Position numbers and translations under genes: made by a program
In this document: piece after piece, positions 6,629-13,897 of the stretch
Position numbering within the stretch: position 1 is the stretch's first letter
Layout: each line of letters begins with the position of its first letter
Notes under the pieces: model-generated
What the model was told of the DNA's origin: nothing
What the model saw: the letters and a program-made list of their open reading frames with translations, nothing else
Databases searched by the model: none
Source of the DNA: a virus
DNA length: 25,350 nt
Direction: 5' to 3' (one strand)
Virus record (IMG/VR): IMGVR_UViG_3300010354_000580
Location: 1-25,350 of that record

Positions 6629-7510
6629 TTGTCAATTAAAACATATGGGTCTTTGTTTGCCGGTGTAGGTGGCATAGATATAGGACTTGATTCAGCCGGA
6701 ATGAATTGTCTTTTTCAGGTTGAGATAGATGAAAATTGTTTACAAACTTTAGAGTATCATTGGCCAAACTCAACTAGAATGAAAAATATTACCAATGTTT
6801 GTGGGCGTGACCTACCTGAGGTGGACATAATAAGCTTTGGATCCCCATGTCAAGATCTATCTGCAGTTGGGAGAAGAGCTGGTCTTAATGGAAAAAAATC
6901 TAGTTTATTTCATGAAGCTGTAAGAATTATTAAAGAAATGAGAGAAAAAACAAATGGACAATATCCTAAGTGGGCAATATGGGAGAATGTTGCCGGAGCC
7001 TTATACTCCAATTCAGGTGATGACTTCGGGCAAGTCCTCAGCGAAATGGATGACGCAGGGGCGTGTTTCAGCGAATGGGCAGTCTTGGATGCACAATACT
7101 TTGGAGTGCCCCAAAGAAGAAGAAGAATATACTTGCTCTCTGTCTTTGATACTGCAATTGCCGCAAGATGTCCATCAAAAATATTACCTGTCGGAGAAAG
7201 CAATCCTCGGAATGGAAAAGAGAACGGGTATTTCACCTTCTACACTTCACAAGGAAAGTATGATTCATATACGGAAGGAATAGCTACAACATTAAAAACA
7301 GCAGGTAATATTTGTATTACAAATAAAAATATTGCGCCAAGAAAATTGACGCCAATTGAGTGCGAAAGACTTATGGGGTGGCCAGATAATCATACTTTAT
7401 ATAGGGCTGATGGCAAATATAATTCAGATAGCACTAGATATAAAATGTGTGGCAACGGTGTGGTTAGTCCAGTAATAAGTTGGATAATAAATAAAATTAA
7501 AGATATTTAA
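6629..7510 (+). CDS. DNA (cytosine-5) methyltransferase
   Basis: This enzyme transfers methyl groups from S-adenosylmethionine to cytosine C5 in DNA. Motif I is SLFAGVGGIDIGL (residues 8-20), motif IV GSPCQDLS with the catalytic Cys at C74, motif VI WENV (118-121), motif VIII QRRRRIY, motif IX around RKLTPIECERLMGWPD, and motif X RYKMCGNGVV. All are in the usual order. At 293 aa it is short, with a compact target-recognition region between motifs VIII and IX, so the recognised site is probably short. The start is TTG 6629, one base after the glycosyltransferase stop; no better ATG lies upstream of motif I. No partner restriction enzyme is seen, so a self-protection or modification role is favoured over a restriction system. 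Confidence 0.93.
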   Translation: MSIKTYGSLFAGVGGIDIGLDSAGMNCLFQVEIDENCLQTLEYHWPNSTRMKNITNVCGRDLPEVDIISFGSPCQDLSAVGRRAGLNGKKSSLFHEAVRIIKEMREKTNGQYPKWAIWENVAGALYSNSGDDFGQVLSEMDDAGACFSEWAVLDAQYFGVPQRRRRIYLLSVFDTAIAARCPSKILPVGESNPRNGKENGYFTFYTSQGKYDSYTEGIATTLKTAGNICITNKNIAPRKLTPIECERLMGWPDNHTLYRADGKYNSDSTRYKMCGNGVVSPVISWIINKIKDI

Positions 7511-7519
7511 GGAGAAAAA

Positions 7520-7918
7520 ATGTCAGATAAATTAAACCCGTGGATATATAATGCAGAAGTCAAAAAAACAATTGATGGCGATACTTTTGATATTGTTATT
7601 GATCTTGGTTTTGACGTTCTAAAAAAGGGAAGAGTACGTTTATATGGTGTTAATACACCTGAGAGTCGCACTTCAAATGTAGAAGAAAAGAAGATGGGTC
7701 TAGCGGCAAAAGAATTTACTGATCAGTGGTTGACAGCAGCTAATCATAAGGTTAAGATAGAAACTATCATTGATAAGAACGATAAGTATGGAAGAGTTCT
7801 AGCAAAAGTGTGGAATGAGGCTGGAGAGTGTCTTAATGATGCTATAATAGCTTCCGGACTAGCTAGAGAATATTTTGGCGTAGGCGACAAAACGTTCACC
7901 GAATTCAAAAAGGACTAA
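7520..7918 (+). CDS. SNase-like thermonuclease
   Basis: The 132-aa protein matches the staphylococcal nuclease fold. Catalytic positions are recognisable: the DGDT loop near residues 19-22, the RVRLYGVNTPE block carrying the first catalytic Arg and the Glu, and KYGRVLAKVW carrying the second Arg. These enzymes cut DNA and RNA with calcium. The length suits a bare SNase domain. No signal peptide is seen, so it is probably intracellular, where it could help degrade host nucleic acid. A strong AAGGAG precedes ATG 7520. The methyltransferase stop is nine bases upstream. Confidence 0.9.
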   Translation: MSDKLNPWIYNAEVKKTIDGDTFDIVIDLGFDVLKKGRVRLYGVNTPESRTSNVEEKKMGLAAKEFTDQWLTAANHKVKIETIIDKNDKYGRVLAKVWNEAGECLNDAIIASGLAREYFGVGDKTFTEFKKD

Positions 7919-7919
7919 A

Positions 7920-8339
7920 GTGCAAACATTTTTACCTTATGCTGATTTTCAGAAATCAGTAGAAGTATTAGACTATCGTAGATTGGGGAAGCAACGTGTT
8001 GAAACATTTCAAGTTCTTAACATACTTCTTGAAAGAACGCCTACGAAAGGTTGGCGCAACCATCCTGTGACGCTAATGTGGATGGGGTACGAATCTGCTC
8101 TTAAATTGTACCAAAATCTTACAATTCGTGAATGGAAAAAAAGAGGATATAATAACAATATGTCTTACGAGTCAATTGATCCAGGAACACTTATTATGCC
8201 ACCTTGGTTTGGAAATGAAGATTTTCATAGATCGCATAGATCAAATCTATTAAGAAAAGATTATAGCTATTACTCACAATATTTTGATGAACCATCAGAT
8301 TTACCATATTATTGGCCGGAGATAGCTAATGCCTCTTAA
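7920..8339 (+). CDS. MSMEG_6728 / pyrimidine-dimer-glycosylase-like protein
   Basis: The 139-aa protein closely follows the actinobacterial MSMEG_6728 family as I remember it: an N-terminal MQTFLPYADFQKSVEVLD, then RRLGKQRVETFQVL, HPVTLMWMGYESAL, MPPWFGNEDFHRSHRSNLL, and a final LPYYWPE. The family is linked to the Pyr_excise domain of T4 endonuclease V, which repairs UV dimers, but the true activity of this branch is not established to my knowledge. T4 endonuclease V uses an N-terminal Thr exposed after Met removal; here residue 2 is Gln. The start is GTG 7920, one base after the SNase stop. Confidence 0.8.
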   Translation: MQTFLPYADFQKSVEVLDYRRLGKQRVETFQVLNILLERTPTKGWRNHPVTLMWMGYESALKLYQNLTIREWKKRGYNNNMSYESIDPGTLIMPPWFGNEDFHRSHRSNLLRKDYSYYSQYFDEPSDLPYYWPEIANAS

Positions 8340-8733
8340 AGTATTTTTGTCGGGAGCAATTGAAGGTGTGGAAGATTATGGTAGAAAATGGAGAAAAGAA
8401 GCAACGCACGCTCTACATTTAGCGGGGTATGATGTTATAGATCCAATGAATATTATTGAAACTGGATATGAAACGCCAGATGAAATAGTAGAAAAAAATC
8501 TATTTATGCAAAAAAGAGCAGATATTATCTTAGTAGAATATATGATACAAGATCGTCCATATATAGGAACGGACTTTGAGCTTGCTTGGGCAAAGCTGCA
8601 TGGTCAGCCAGCTATTGTTTTTTGCTGCGAAGCAAATAAAAACAGAGTTTATCTGAAATATATGGCAACAAAACTTGCATTAACAATGCAAGATGCGGTA
8701 GAATATATCGCAATCAATTATCCAACCAATTAG
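8329..8733 (+). CDS. nucleoside 2-deoxyribosyltransferase-like protein
   Basis: This 134-aa protein has the flavodoxin-like pattern of the nucleoside 2-deoxyribosyltransferase / DUF4406 group: KVFLSGAIEG at the N terminus, DVIDPMN in the middle, KRADIILVEY, and GTDFELAWA, which carries the position of the catalytic Glu. It ends with a QPAIVF strand and a short helix. The family cleaves or swaps the base of deoxynucleosides or hydrolyses nucleotides, which suits a salvage role alongside the reductase, ThyX and dCMP deaminase. ATG 8329 overlaps the preceding gene by 11 bases, with GGAG about eight bases before. The substrate cannot be told from sequence. Confidence 0.78.
   Translation: MPLKVFLSGAIEGVEDYGRKWRKEATHALHLAGYDVIDPMNIIETGYETPDEIVEKNLFMQKRADIILVEYMIQDRPYIGTDFELAWAKLHGQPAIVFCCEANKNRVYLKYMATKLALTMQDAVEYIAINYPTN
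8675..8704 (+). promoter_or_regulatory. candidate promoter for the 8750 gene
   Basis: TTGCAT at 8675-8680 and TAGAAT at 8699-8704 are separated by 18 bases, inside the 3' end of the preceding gene. The -35 box is also one arm of a 6-bp inverted repeat (TTGCAT-taaca-ATGCAA, 8675-8691). Transcription would start near 8711 and leave a leader of about 40 bases. The downstream gene differs in composition from its neighbours and has its own terminator, which supports a separate transcript. The -35 box is poor, so this stays tentative. Confidence 0.35.
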
Positions 8734-8749
8734 TCATGAAAGGACTAAA

Positions 8750-8941
8750 ATGTCAGACAATAAGCTAAAGTATTTCACAGTTACAACCACAGCCCTTGTA
8801 AAGGCTAACACAAAGGCTGATGCAGAGAAGATTGCAATGAGCAATCGTCGCCCTGCTGGCACACCTGGACAGCTCATCGCAAAAGATGTAGAGGTTGAGC
8901 GCATTTCTGCAGTCCAGGCTCGCGAGCAGATTTCTGCCTGA
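8750..8941 (+). CDS. small hypothetical protein with host-like codon use
   Basis: The 63-aa product starts with an alternating strand pattern (KLKYFTVTTTALVKA), followed by a helix (NTKADAEKIAMSNR), a Gly/Pro loop, and a second strand and helix. A small alpha/beta fold is likely. No family is named with confidence, though similar short proteins occur in actinophages. Its base use stands out: all four Arg codons are CGT or CGC where neighbours use AGA, and GC is about one half compared with about one third around it. AAGGA precedes the ATG, and a very stable hairpin follows it. Together these suggest a highly expressed or recently acquired gene. Confidence 0.75.
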   Translation: MSDNKLKYFTVTTTALVKANTKADAEKIAMSNRRPAGTPGQLIAKDVEVERISAVQAREQISA

Positions 8942-8948
8942 TTAATAC

Positions 8949-8978
8949 TTGCTACGAGACGAGCAGAGGGGATATAAT
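8949..8978 (+). promoter_or_regulatory. candidate promoter with -10 box in a hairpin loop
   Basis: TTGCTA (8949-8954) and a perfect TATAAT (8973-8978) are 18 bases apart. The start point would be near 8985, about 30 bases before the glycosyltransferase ATG at 9016. The -10 box is exactly the loop of the inverted repeat at 8956-8995, so the promoter and the terminator of the preceding gene share the same bases. Confidence 0.5.
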
Positions 8979-8995
8979 TCTCCTCTGCTCGTCTC
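8956..8995 (+). terminator. very stable terminator-like inverted repeat
   Basis: A perfect 14-bp stem (gagacgagcagagg at 8956-8969 against 8982-8995) extends by one G-T pair and two further pairs to about 17 bp, leaving the hexamer tataat as loop. The stem lies 14 bases after the stop of the 8750 gene and is much GC-richer than its surroundings. There is no strong T tract (attccttat follows), so termination would rely on the stem. Bidirectional or cruciform behaviour is possible. Confidence 0.75.
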
Positions 8996-9015
8996 ATTCC
9001 TTATAGGAGATTATA

Positions 9016-9711
9016 ATGTTAATTGCTCAAATGGTTGGCAGAAATGAATCCAACAGATTTCTTGTTGAAATTCTAGAAAGACTTTCTCAACAAGTTGATA
9101 AAATTATTTTTACAGACGATTGTTCAACTGATAATACCATTGAAATAGCTTCAAAGTACGCAGAAGTATTTCAAGCACCAGAGCCGTTGTTTACAAAAAA
9201 CGAAGGTAAATTACGATCCATTGCGTGGTCAAACTTGGAAAAGTTTGCTTCACCAGGTGACTGGATTGTCGCAATAGATTGCGATGAAAAACTATATTGT
9301 CCAGATAATGCACCGCTAAAAAATGTACTAGCACAATCTCCATATGATGTTGTCAATGTTCGTTTTTATCATATGTGGAATGAAACTCAATATAGAGTAG
9401 ATAAATTATGGAAGCCTGAAAATAGCTCAAGAATATTTAGGTATTTTGAGAATGGTGTATTTGCAAACAGAGAGCTTGCATGTGGATCTGAACCCACATA
9501 TGTTTCCGAACTAGTAATAGCGCACAAAAACTATTGGTTAAATTCTGGCCTAAAGATGCAGCATCTTGGCTACGTAAGAGATGAGGATAAATATATTAAG
9601 TACGATAGATATTCATCTATAGATGGTGGTCAATTTCATAATAATAATCATATCAATTCAATCATTGATGAAAATCCTGTATTAATTAATTGGGGAGTTT
9701 TTGGAGCATAA
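9016..9711 (+). CDS. family 2 glycosyltransferase
   Basis: This 231-aa GT-A enzyme shows MVGRNESNRFL at the N terminus, nucleotide-binding DDCSTDNT (34-41), and the metal-binding AIDCDEKL with D88-C-D90. The family uses nucleotide sugars as donors. The C-terminal half is Asn, Tyr and Trp rich and includes a conserved-looking HLGYVRDEDKYIKYDRY segment, as in glycosyltransferases that act on sugar or peptide acceptors. No membrane helix is present. AGGAG at 9005-9009 sets the start at ATG 9016. It follows the hairpin-embedded promoter, so it may begin a new transcript. The acceptor is unknown. Confidence 0.85.
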   Translation: MLIAQMVGRNESNRFLVEILERLSQQVDKIIFTDDCSTDNTIEIASKYAEVFQAPEPLFTKNEGKLRSIAWSNLEKFASPGDWIVAIDCDEKLYCPDNAPLKNVLAQSPYDVVNVRFYHMWNETQYRVDKLWKPENSSRIFRYFENGVFANRELACGSEPTYVSELVIAHKNYWLNSGLKMQHLGYVRDEDKYIKYDRYSSIDGGQFHNNNHINSIIDENPVLINWGVFGA

Positions 9712-9712
9712 T

Positions 9713-10369
9713 ATGTCATTTCTAACGGTAGAACAATCAATTATTGAGCTAACAGCTCAAATGGAAAAAAACAATAAATTTACGTACATCAACGTACCCA
9801 AAAATGCCGTAGCGGCTTTAACAAAAAGTGGAGATTATGTTTTTCCAAGTCATTTTGCAAAAAATGTAATTGCAGGTATTAGAAATAAAAACTCAAACGT
9901 AATGAGAGCAGTTTCGCATACGTTAACAAATGATATTACATCTGGTAAGTTTGAAAAACTTGGCCTATCTAAAAATGGTAAATATTTTTATTCAAATATA
10001 TTTGAATATTATTTCATGAATAATAAAGATATATACAATATTTTTATTGAAAGATATATTAAAAATAGTCCCACAATTGTAGTTTCTTTTAATGATAAGA
10101 AGATTATAAATAAAATATTTGGCAATAATGTAAATTATGTGCATGTAATGTATAATAATTATTATGATAAAGTAGATGATATTTATTCTCAAATATCAGA
10201 ATTTGATGGCGGAGTTGATTACTGTGTAATGGATTGTGGTCCACTATCCTTAGCTTTGTCGGCAAAGATTAGTGAAAACTTATCAATGTCTATAATTGAT
10301 TTTGGAAAAGCTATAAGTCTTAACCGTTCACATATTATTTCAGCGTCAAATAACTATGAAAAGAAATGA
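9713..10369 (+). CDS. possible GT-D-type glycosyltransferase
   Basis: The 218-aa product carries a C-terminal segment (YCVMDCGPLSLALSAKIS at about 170-187, then IIDFGKAI at 194-201) that resembles the closing part of the GT-D fold (DUF1792-like), where a Gly-rich loop and a D-x-G motif bind the nucleotide sugar. The N-terminal half is not diagnostic. Being directly behind a GT2 gene supports a role in the same pathway. ATG 9713 follows the upstream stop by one base, with GGAG about seven bases before. A different Rossmann-like enzyme cannot be excluded. Confidence 0.5.
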   Translation: MSFLTVEQSIIELTAQMEKNNKFTYINVPKNAVAALTKSGDYVFPSHFAKNVIAGIRNKNSNVMRAVSHTLTNDITSGKFEKLGLSKNGKYFYSNIFEYYFMNNKDIYNIFIERYIKNSPTIVVSFNDKKIINKIFGNNVNYVHVMYNNYYDKVDDIYSQISEFDGGVDYCVMDCGPLSLALSAKISENLSMSIIDFGKAISLNRSHIISASNNYEKK

Positions 10370-11009
10370 AAAAAATAAATTTGAAGATGATGATATAGAT
10401 TTTCTTATAGACTTATTATTTGATACAAATATTTCTATAGGAAAAATATCTGAAGAATTAAACCTACCAATTCAATTAGTTAATAAAAAAATAAATCAAT
10501 TAGGTTTATCTTGGATTAAAAATCAAAGAAAAAAATCATCAAGAGGTCAATCCGCATTAACTAGTATAATGCAAAAACTATTACCTGGCGAAAAAATACT
10601 AAATGAATATCATATAGGTGACCGTCTTAAACTTGACGTATACTGTCCTAAATATAATATAGCCGCAGAATTTCATGGTAGACAACATTTTTATTATACC
10701 GAAAGATTCTTTGATTCAAAGTATGATTTTGAAGAAGCTCAAAAAAGAGATCTGAAAAAAATACAACGTTGTAAAGAACTTGGAATTCTTTTAATTGTAT
10801 TTAGGTATAATGATAGCTTAACTGAGCAAAGTGTTTATGATAGAATGCTGGAAGCAATACGTGATTGTAATTCAATTGAAGAAAAGCCAAAGAAAAAATC
10901 AGTAACTTCTTCATCTTTTTATCAACAGCGTAAAAAAAATAATTCAGAATATAAAAAAATGTTATATAAAAAAATAAAGGATCTTAAAAAAGATGACGAT
11001 AGAGGATAG
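10356..11009 (+). CDS. helix-turn-helix plus Vsr/PD-(D/E)XK-like endonuclease
   Basis: Residues 14-55 form a likely helix-turn-helix (NISIGKISEELNLPIQLVNKKINQLGLSW). Residues 65-165 match the Vsr/DUF559-like nuclease pattern: GQSALTSIMQKLLPG, LKLDVYCPKYNIAAEFHG with D94 and E105, the HGRQH motif at 107-111, and EAQKRDLKKIQRC before the GILLIVFRYND strand. The last 45 residues are Lys-rich and probably disordered. A structure-specific or site-specific DNA endonuclease is likely. It overlaps the helicase gene by 17 bases, so a role in replication or recombination is inferred. Whether it acts alone or as a homing-like enzyme is unclear. Confidence 0.7.
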   Translation: MKRNEKNKFEDDDIDFLIDLLFDTNISIGKISEELNLPIQLVNKKINQLGLSWIKNQRKKSSRGQSALTSIMQKLLPGEKILNEYHIGDRLKLDVYCPKYNIAAEFHGRQHFYYTERFFDSKYDFEEAQKRDLKKIQRCKELGILLIVFRYNDSLTEQSVYDRMLEAIRDCNSIEEKPKKKSVTSSSFYQQRKKNNSEYKKMLYKKIKDLKKDDDRG

Positions 11010-12450
11010 TGCTGGAGTCCAACAAGAAACTCCATTAGAATACCAAATATTTGCTTCAGCTTTAAAAGAAAATGGTGCTATAGCCTACTATTCAGAAAAT
11101 TTACCAGATAATATTGTTGGATTAATTCATGGAGAAAAGGGTATCCATGAATTTTATCAAGCGCTTTTGTCTTACTACAGCGCTACGCAATTGCCAATAG
11201 TAGATCCGGTAGCATTTAAATCTTGGTTGGTGTCAGACACTAATATATATGATGCTCTTGGCGGTTCTGCTGGCGTTTCTGTTTTGTTAGATTATGTTTT
11301 AAATGTTGAGTATTCTGATCCTGTTTCAATAACCGAACTTATTAAACATAAAGCTAATAAAAGAAAGCAAAAAAATTATTTACAAGAACTACAAATACTA
11401 ATATCCAAAAAAGGTGCTAAGTCACAAGAGGATATAGAAAAGATAAATATTCTAACATCTGAAATTAGAGAGTTAGAAAATCAATTAAAATATAATCCTT
11501 ATAGCAAGTTAACTACAGGCAATGATGTAGCTAATAGGGCTTCTGATTTATTAGATATACCAACATTTCTTTCTACTCAATATAAATCATTAAATAGAGC
11601 CATGGGGTATACTGATGATGGTGGCTTTTTTAGAGGCGCAGTGCATGCAATAATTGCACCCTCAGGAAAAGGCAAAAGCACATTCGCAAAGTGTTTAGCT
11701 AATAATTGGCTTGATTGTGGATATACTGTTTTGTACGTTAATTTTGAAGAAGCAATAGGTCATTGGGAAAGAATTCTTATGACTCAAATAATTGGAAAAA
11801 ATGTTTATTCAGAAGCAAAGTCTTGGAGTGAATCAGAAAAAGAACAGTATATAAAAATGTTTAAAGATAAACTTAATGAGTGGGGAGATAGATTATTGGT
11901 TCGCCACGATCCAGATACGCCATATTTTGAAGATTTAGAAATATGGCTAAGAGATTTAATGGGGCATAATGAAAAACTTCCAGATGTTGTAATTATTGAT
12001 ACAATCCAGTCTATGTTCACTAGGGGGAAGGGAAAGCCTAGGTGGGGAGAATTTGAGGAGATGATGGTAAAGCTTGAGAAGCTTGCCAGAGATATGAACT
12101 GTGTTTTAATAATTACTGCACAAGAAAACGCAAATAGAATGAAAGAAAAAAGAGAAGTAGTACAACAATCTGATACTGGTGGATCTTTAGCTATTCAACA
12201 AAAGTGCGCAGTTACAATATTTATAACTGAAAAAAGATTAATATCTGACGATGATTCTATTGATGAAAATATAATGCAACTTCAAATACCAAAAAATAGA
12301 ATAACTGGGTCAACATTCTCTTATGATCCACCATTAGTTAGATATATTGATGATAAAAAAGTATATGAAGAATATAAAGTTGTATCTAATGAAGATTATT
12401 CTACTTCAAGTATTCTCCAAGATTTATTAGATGGAAAGGGATTTTACTGA
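10993..12450 (+). CDS. dnaB: DnaB-like replicative DNA helicase
   Basis: The 485-aa protein has a DnaB-type N-terminal helical domain (TPLEYQIFASAL at 13-24, as in the family's 'E..vLgall' helix), a coiled-coil-prone linker (about 115-170), and a RecA-like motor. Walker A is APSGKGKST (222-230; the first position is Ala instead of Gly). A catalytic-Glu strand is YVNFEEA, Walker B is DVVIIDT (331-337), and VLIITAQEN follows as the sensor strand. It is expected to form a ring that unwinds the fork ahead of DnaE and loads the primase encoded at 14045. The ATG at 10993 lies inside the nuclease gene, after an AAAGGA. The stop overlaps the next start (TGATG). Confidence 0.9.
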   Translation: MTIEDSAGVQQETPLEYQIFASALKENGAIAYYSENLPDNIVGLIHGEKGIHEFYQALLSYYSATQLPIVDPVAFKSWLVSDTNIYDALGGSAGVSVLLDYVLNVEYSDPVSITELIKHKANKRKQKNYLQELQILISKKGAKSQEDIEKINILTSEIRELENQLKYNPYSKLTTGNDVANRASDLLDIPTFLSTQYKSLNRAMGYTDDGGFFRGAVHAIIAPSGKGKSTFAKCLANNWLDCGYTVLYVNFEEAIGHWERILMTQIIGKNVYSEAKSWSESEKEQYIKMFKDKLNEWGDRLLVRHDPDTPYFEDLEIWLRDLMGHNEKLPDVVIIDTIQSMFTRGKGKPRWGEFEEMMVKLEKLARDMNCVLIITAQENANRMKEKREVVQQSDTGGSLAIQQKCAVTIFITEKRLISDDDSIDENIMQLQIPKNRITGSTFSYDPPLVRYIDDKKVYEEYKVVSNEDYSTSSILQDLLDGKGFY

Positions 12451-13226
12451 TGCTTAAGCTGAATGTTGAATCAATAAAAGATTTTCAAATATGTGAAAGA
12501 TTATATGATTACAGATATCTTGATAAGATTCCAGAAAAAATATCATCAAGAGATATATTATTACCAAAGTTTGAGTCAACCATTAAGAATATAATATTTT
12601 TCTTTTGGTACAAAAAACAAGCAGGGGTAACACCATCATATATATCTTTATTAAATAGATGGGAAAAATTATGGTTTCCAAAAGAAGTTACTTCATATGA
12701 TTTAATTATAGAGCAGCATGAAACAGTGTATGCAAATATGGCCAGCATGACCACTAAGGCCGCCGGAATACTTCTTGCCTTTCATGAAAAATATGCCAAT
12801 TCAGATTTTATGCCTATAGGAATACAGGAAGATTATATTGATGTTATTGAACCAAATTTAGTAGTAGAAGATAAATTTGATTTAATATTAGTATCCAGTA
12901 ATCAGATAGATGTAGTAAAAATATTATTTAATTATAGAAACAGTAATAGATTTGCACATCAAATTGATTTTGCATCAATGTATTCAGCATTCGCTAAGAA
13001 GCACCCAAAGAAAATTCATTTAGCTAAGTTTGGATATATAGACATACTTTCTGCAAACGTTAATATAATTAATTACGAAATAACAAAAGAAGATATAGAC
13101 GCATATGAGTATTGGTCATCTTCAGTCTTAGATAAAAAAGTATTTGTTCCGAGAAGAGGTCTGACCTCCTATTGCAAGAAATGCCCGTTTGATGATCCTT
13201 GTTCAAAATGGAATGATTGGAAATAA
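12450..13226 (+). CDS. RecB/Cas4-like iron-sulfur protein with degenerate nuclease site
   Basis: The 258-aa protein has the frame of a RecB/Cas4-family PD-(D/E)XK protein. It begins VESIKDFQICERLYDYRYL, with C15 in the usual first Fe-S position, and ends YCKKCPFDDPC, giving C242-x2-C245-x5-C251. Four such cysteines hold a 4Fe-4S cluster in AddB and Cas4. The nuclease core looks damaged: the segment corresponding to 'G-I-D...V-D-Y-K' reads FDLILVSSNQIDVVKIL, so the Asp of D-x-K is Val155, and the upstream G-x-x-x-H motif has no His. D144 and K157 remain. A structural or DNA-binding role is inferred. It sits between helicase and primase genes, and a second, intact family member lies at 19523. 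Confidence 0.65.
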   Translation: MLKLNVESIKDFQICERLYDYRYLDKIPEKISSRDILLPKFESTIKNIIFFFWYKKQAGVTPSYISLLNRWEKLWFPKEVTSYDLIIEQHETVYANMASMTTKAAGILLAFHEKYANSDFMPIGIQEDYIDVIEPNLVVEDKFDLILVSSNQIDVVKILFNYRNSNRFAHQIDFASMYSAFAKKHPKKIHLAKFGYIDILSANVNIINYEITKEDIDAYEYWSSSVLDKKVFVPRRGLTSYCKKCPFDDPCSKWNDWK

Positions 13227-13228
13227 AA

Positions 13229-13897
13229 ATGCCTAAAAGTATATTAGATGATATATTAAAAAATGATAATAGTCAGACTTCAATAAAAGAAGATGATATA
13301 TTAAATCCTCTTTTAAGTGAAATAGATTTAATATCCAATGATGATATTAAATCATTTGTTAGATCTATTCTATTAAAGTCAGAAATATTTTGGTCAATAC
13401 CTTCTAGTTTTTCTGGAAAATATCATCCGGCAGATGAACATAATGAAGGTGGCAATGTTTTACATACTAAGAGAGTTGTAAGAGTTGCAAGTTATATGTG
13501 CGAATCTTATTCTTTAACAGAAGAAGAAAGAGATATTGTTTTAGCAGCATGTTTATTGCATGATATAACAAAGGGAATTATTTCGGAAGACCATGGTTCA
13601 TTCCATTATGATCCGATGCATCCATATACTGTCGGTAAGTTTGTGATAAAATGTCAACAGCTAGATAAAGAATATGCTAACGATACGCATTCCTCAACAC
13701 TATTTCTTTCAGAGGATATTGTTCAAGGAATTTTACGCTTAGTTAGATGCCATCTTGGGCCATGGTCTCCTGTTCCGGAAACATTCCCAATAACATATCT
13801 TGATTACATAGTTCATATTGCAGATAATATAGCTTCAAAAATACATCTTATTATAGAGGATAGTGATTTAATAAATGAGCAATGGAGAAAAAACTAG
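13229..13897 (+). CDS. HD-domain phosphohydrolase
   Basis: From ATG 13229 the product is 222 aa. HD-family metal ligands are visible in order: H79 (NVLHTKRV), H111-D112 (LLHDITKG), H131 (DPMHPYTVG), H175 (RCHLGPWSP) and D199 (HIADNIASK). This is the pattern of HD enzymes that hydrolyse phosphate esters such as nucleotides, cyclic nucleotides or RNA ends. Substrate-specific parts are not recognised. It lies between the degenerate RecB-like gene and the primase, which suggests a part in DNA replication or nucleotide control. A TTG at 13217 is in frame but ATG 13229, with a GGAA shortly upstream, is favoured. Confidence 0.8.
   Translation: MPKSILDDILKNDNSQTSIKEDDILNPLLSEIDLISNDDIKSFVRSILLKSEIFWSIPSSFSGKYHPADEHNEGGNVLHTKRVVRVASYMCESYSLTEEERDIVLAACLLHDITKGIISEDHGSFHYDPMHPYTVGKFVIKCQQLDKEYANDTHSSTLFLSEDIVQGILRLVRCHLGPWSPVPETFPITYLDYIVHIADNIASKIHLIIEDSDLINEQWRKN

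Noticed and set aside
6954-7283. Plus-strand frame of 109 codons in another phase
   Set aside because: It is nested in the cytosine methyltransferase gene, whose motifs VI to VIII are encoded in the other frame over the same bases.
9012-9017. A second TATAAT overlapping the ATG at 9016
   Set aside because: Transcription from it would start after the start codon, and the AGGAG ahead of the ATG shows that a leader is present; it is a by-product of the ATG context.
5824-10369. A TET/JBP-type oxygenase or hydroxymethylase to complete a sugar-modified cytosine pathway
   Set aside because: No gene here shows the H-x-D...H metal motif of TET/JBP in a fitting context, and the only thymidylate-synthase-type enzyme is ThyX, so the pathway is not claimed.
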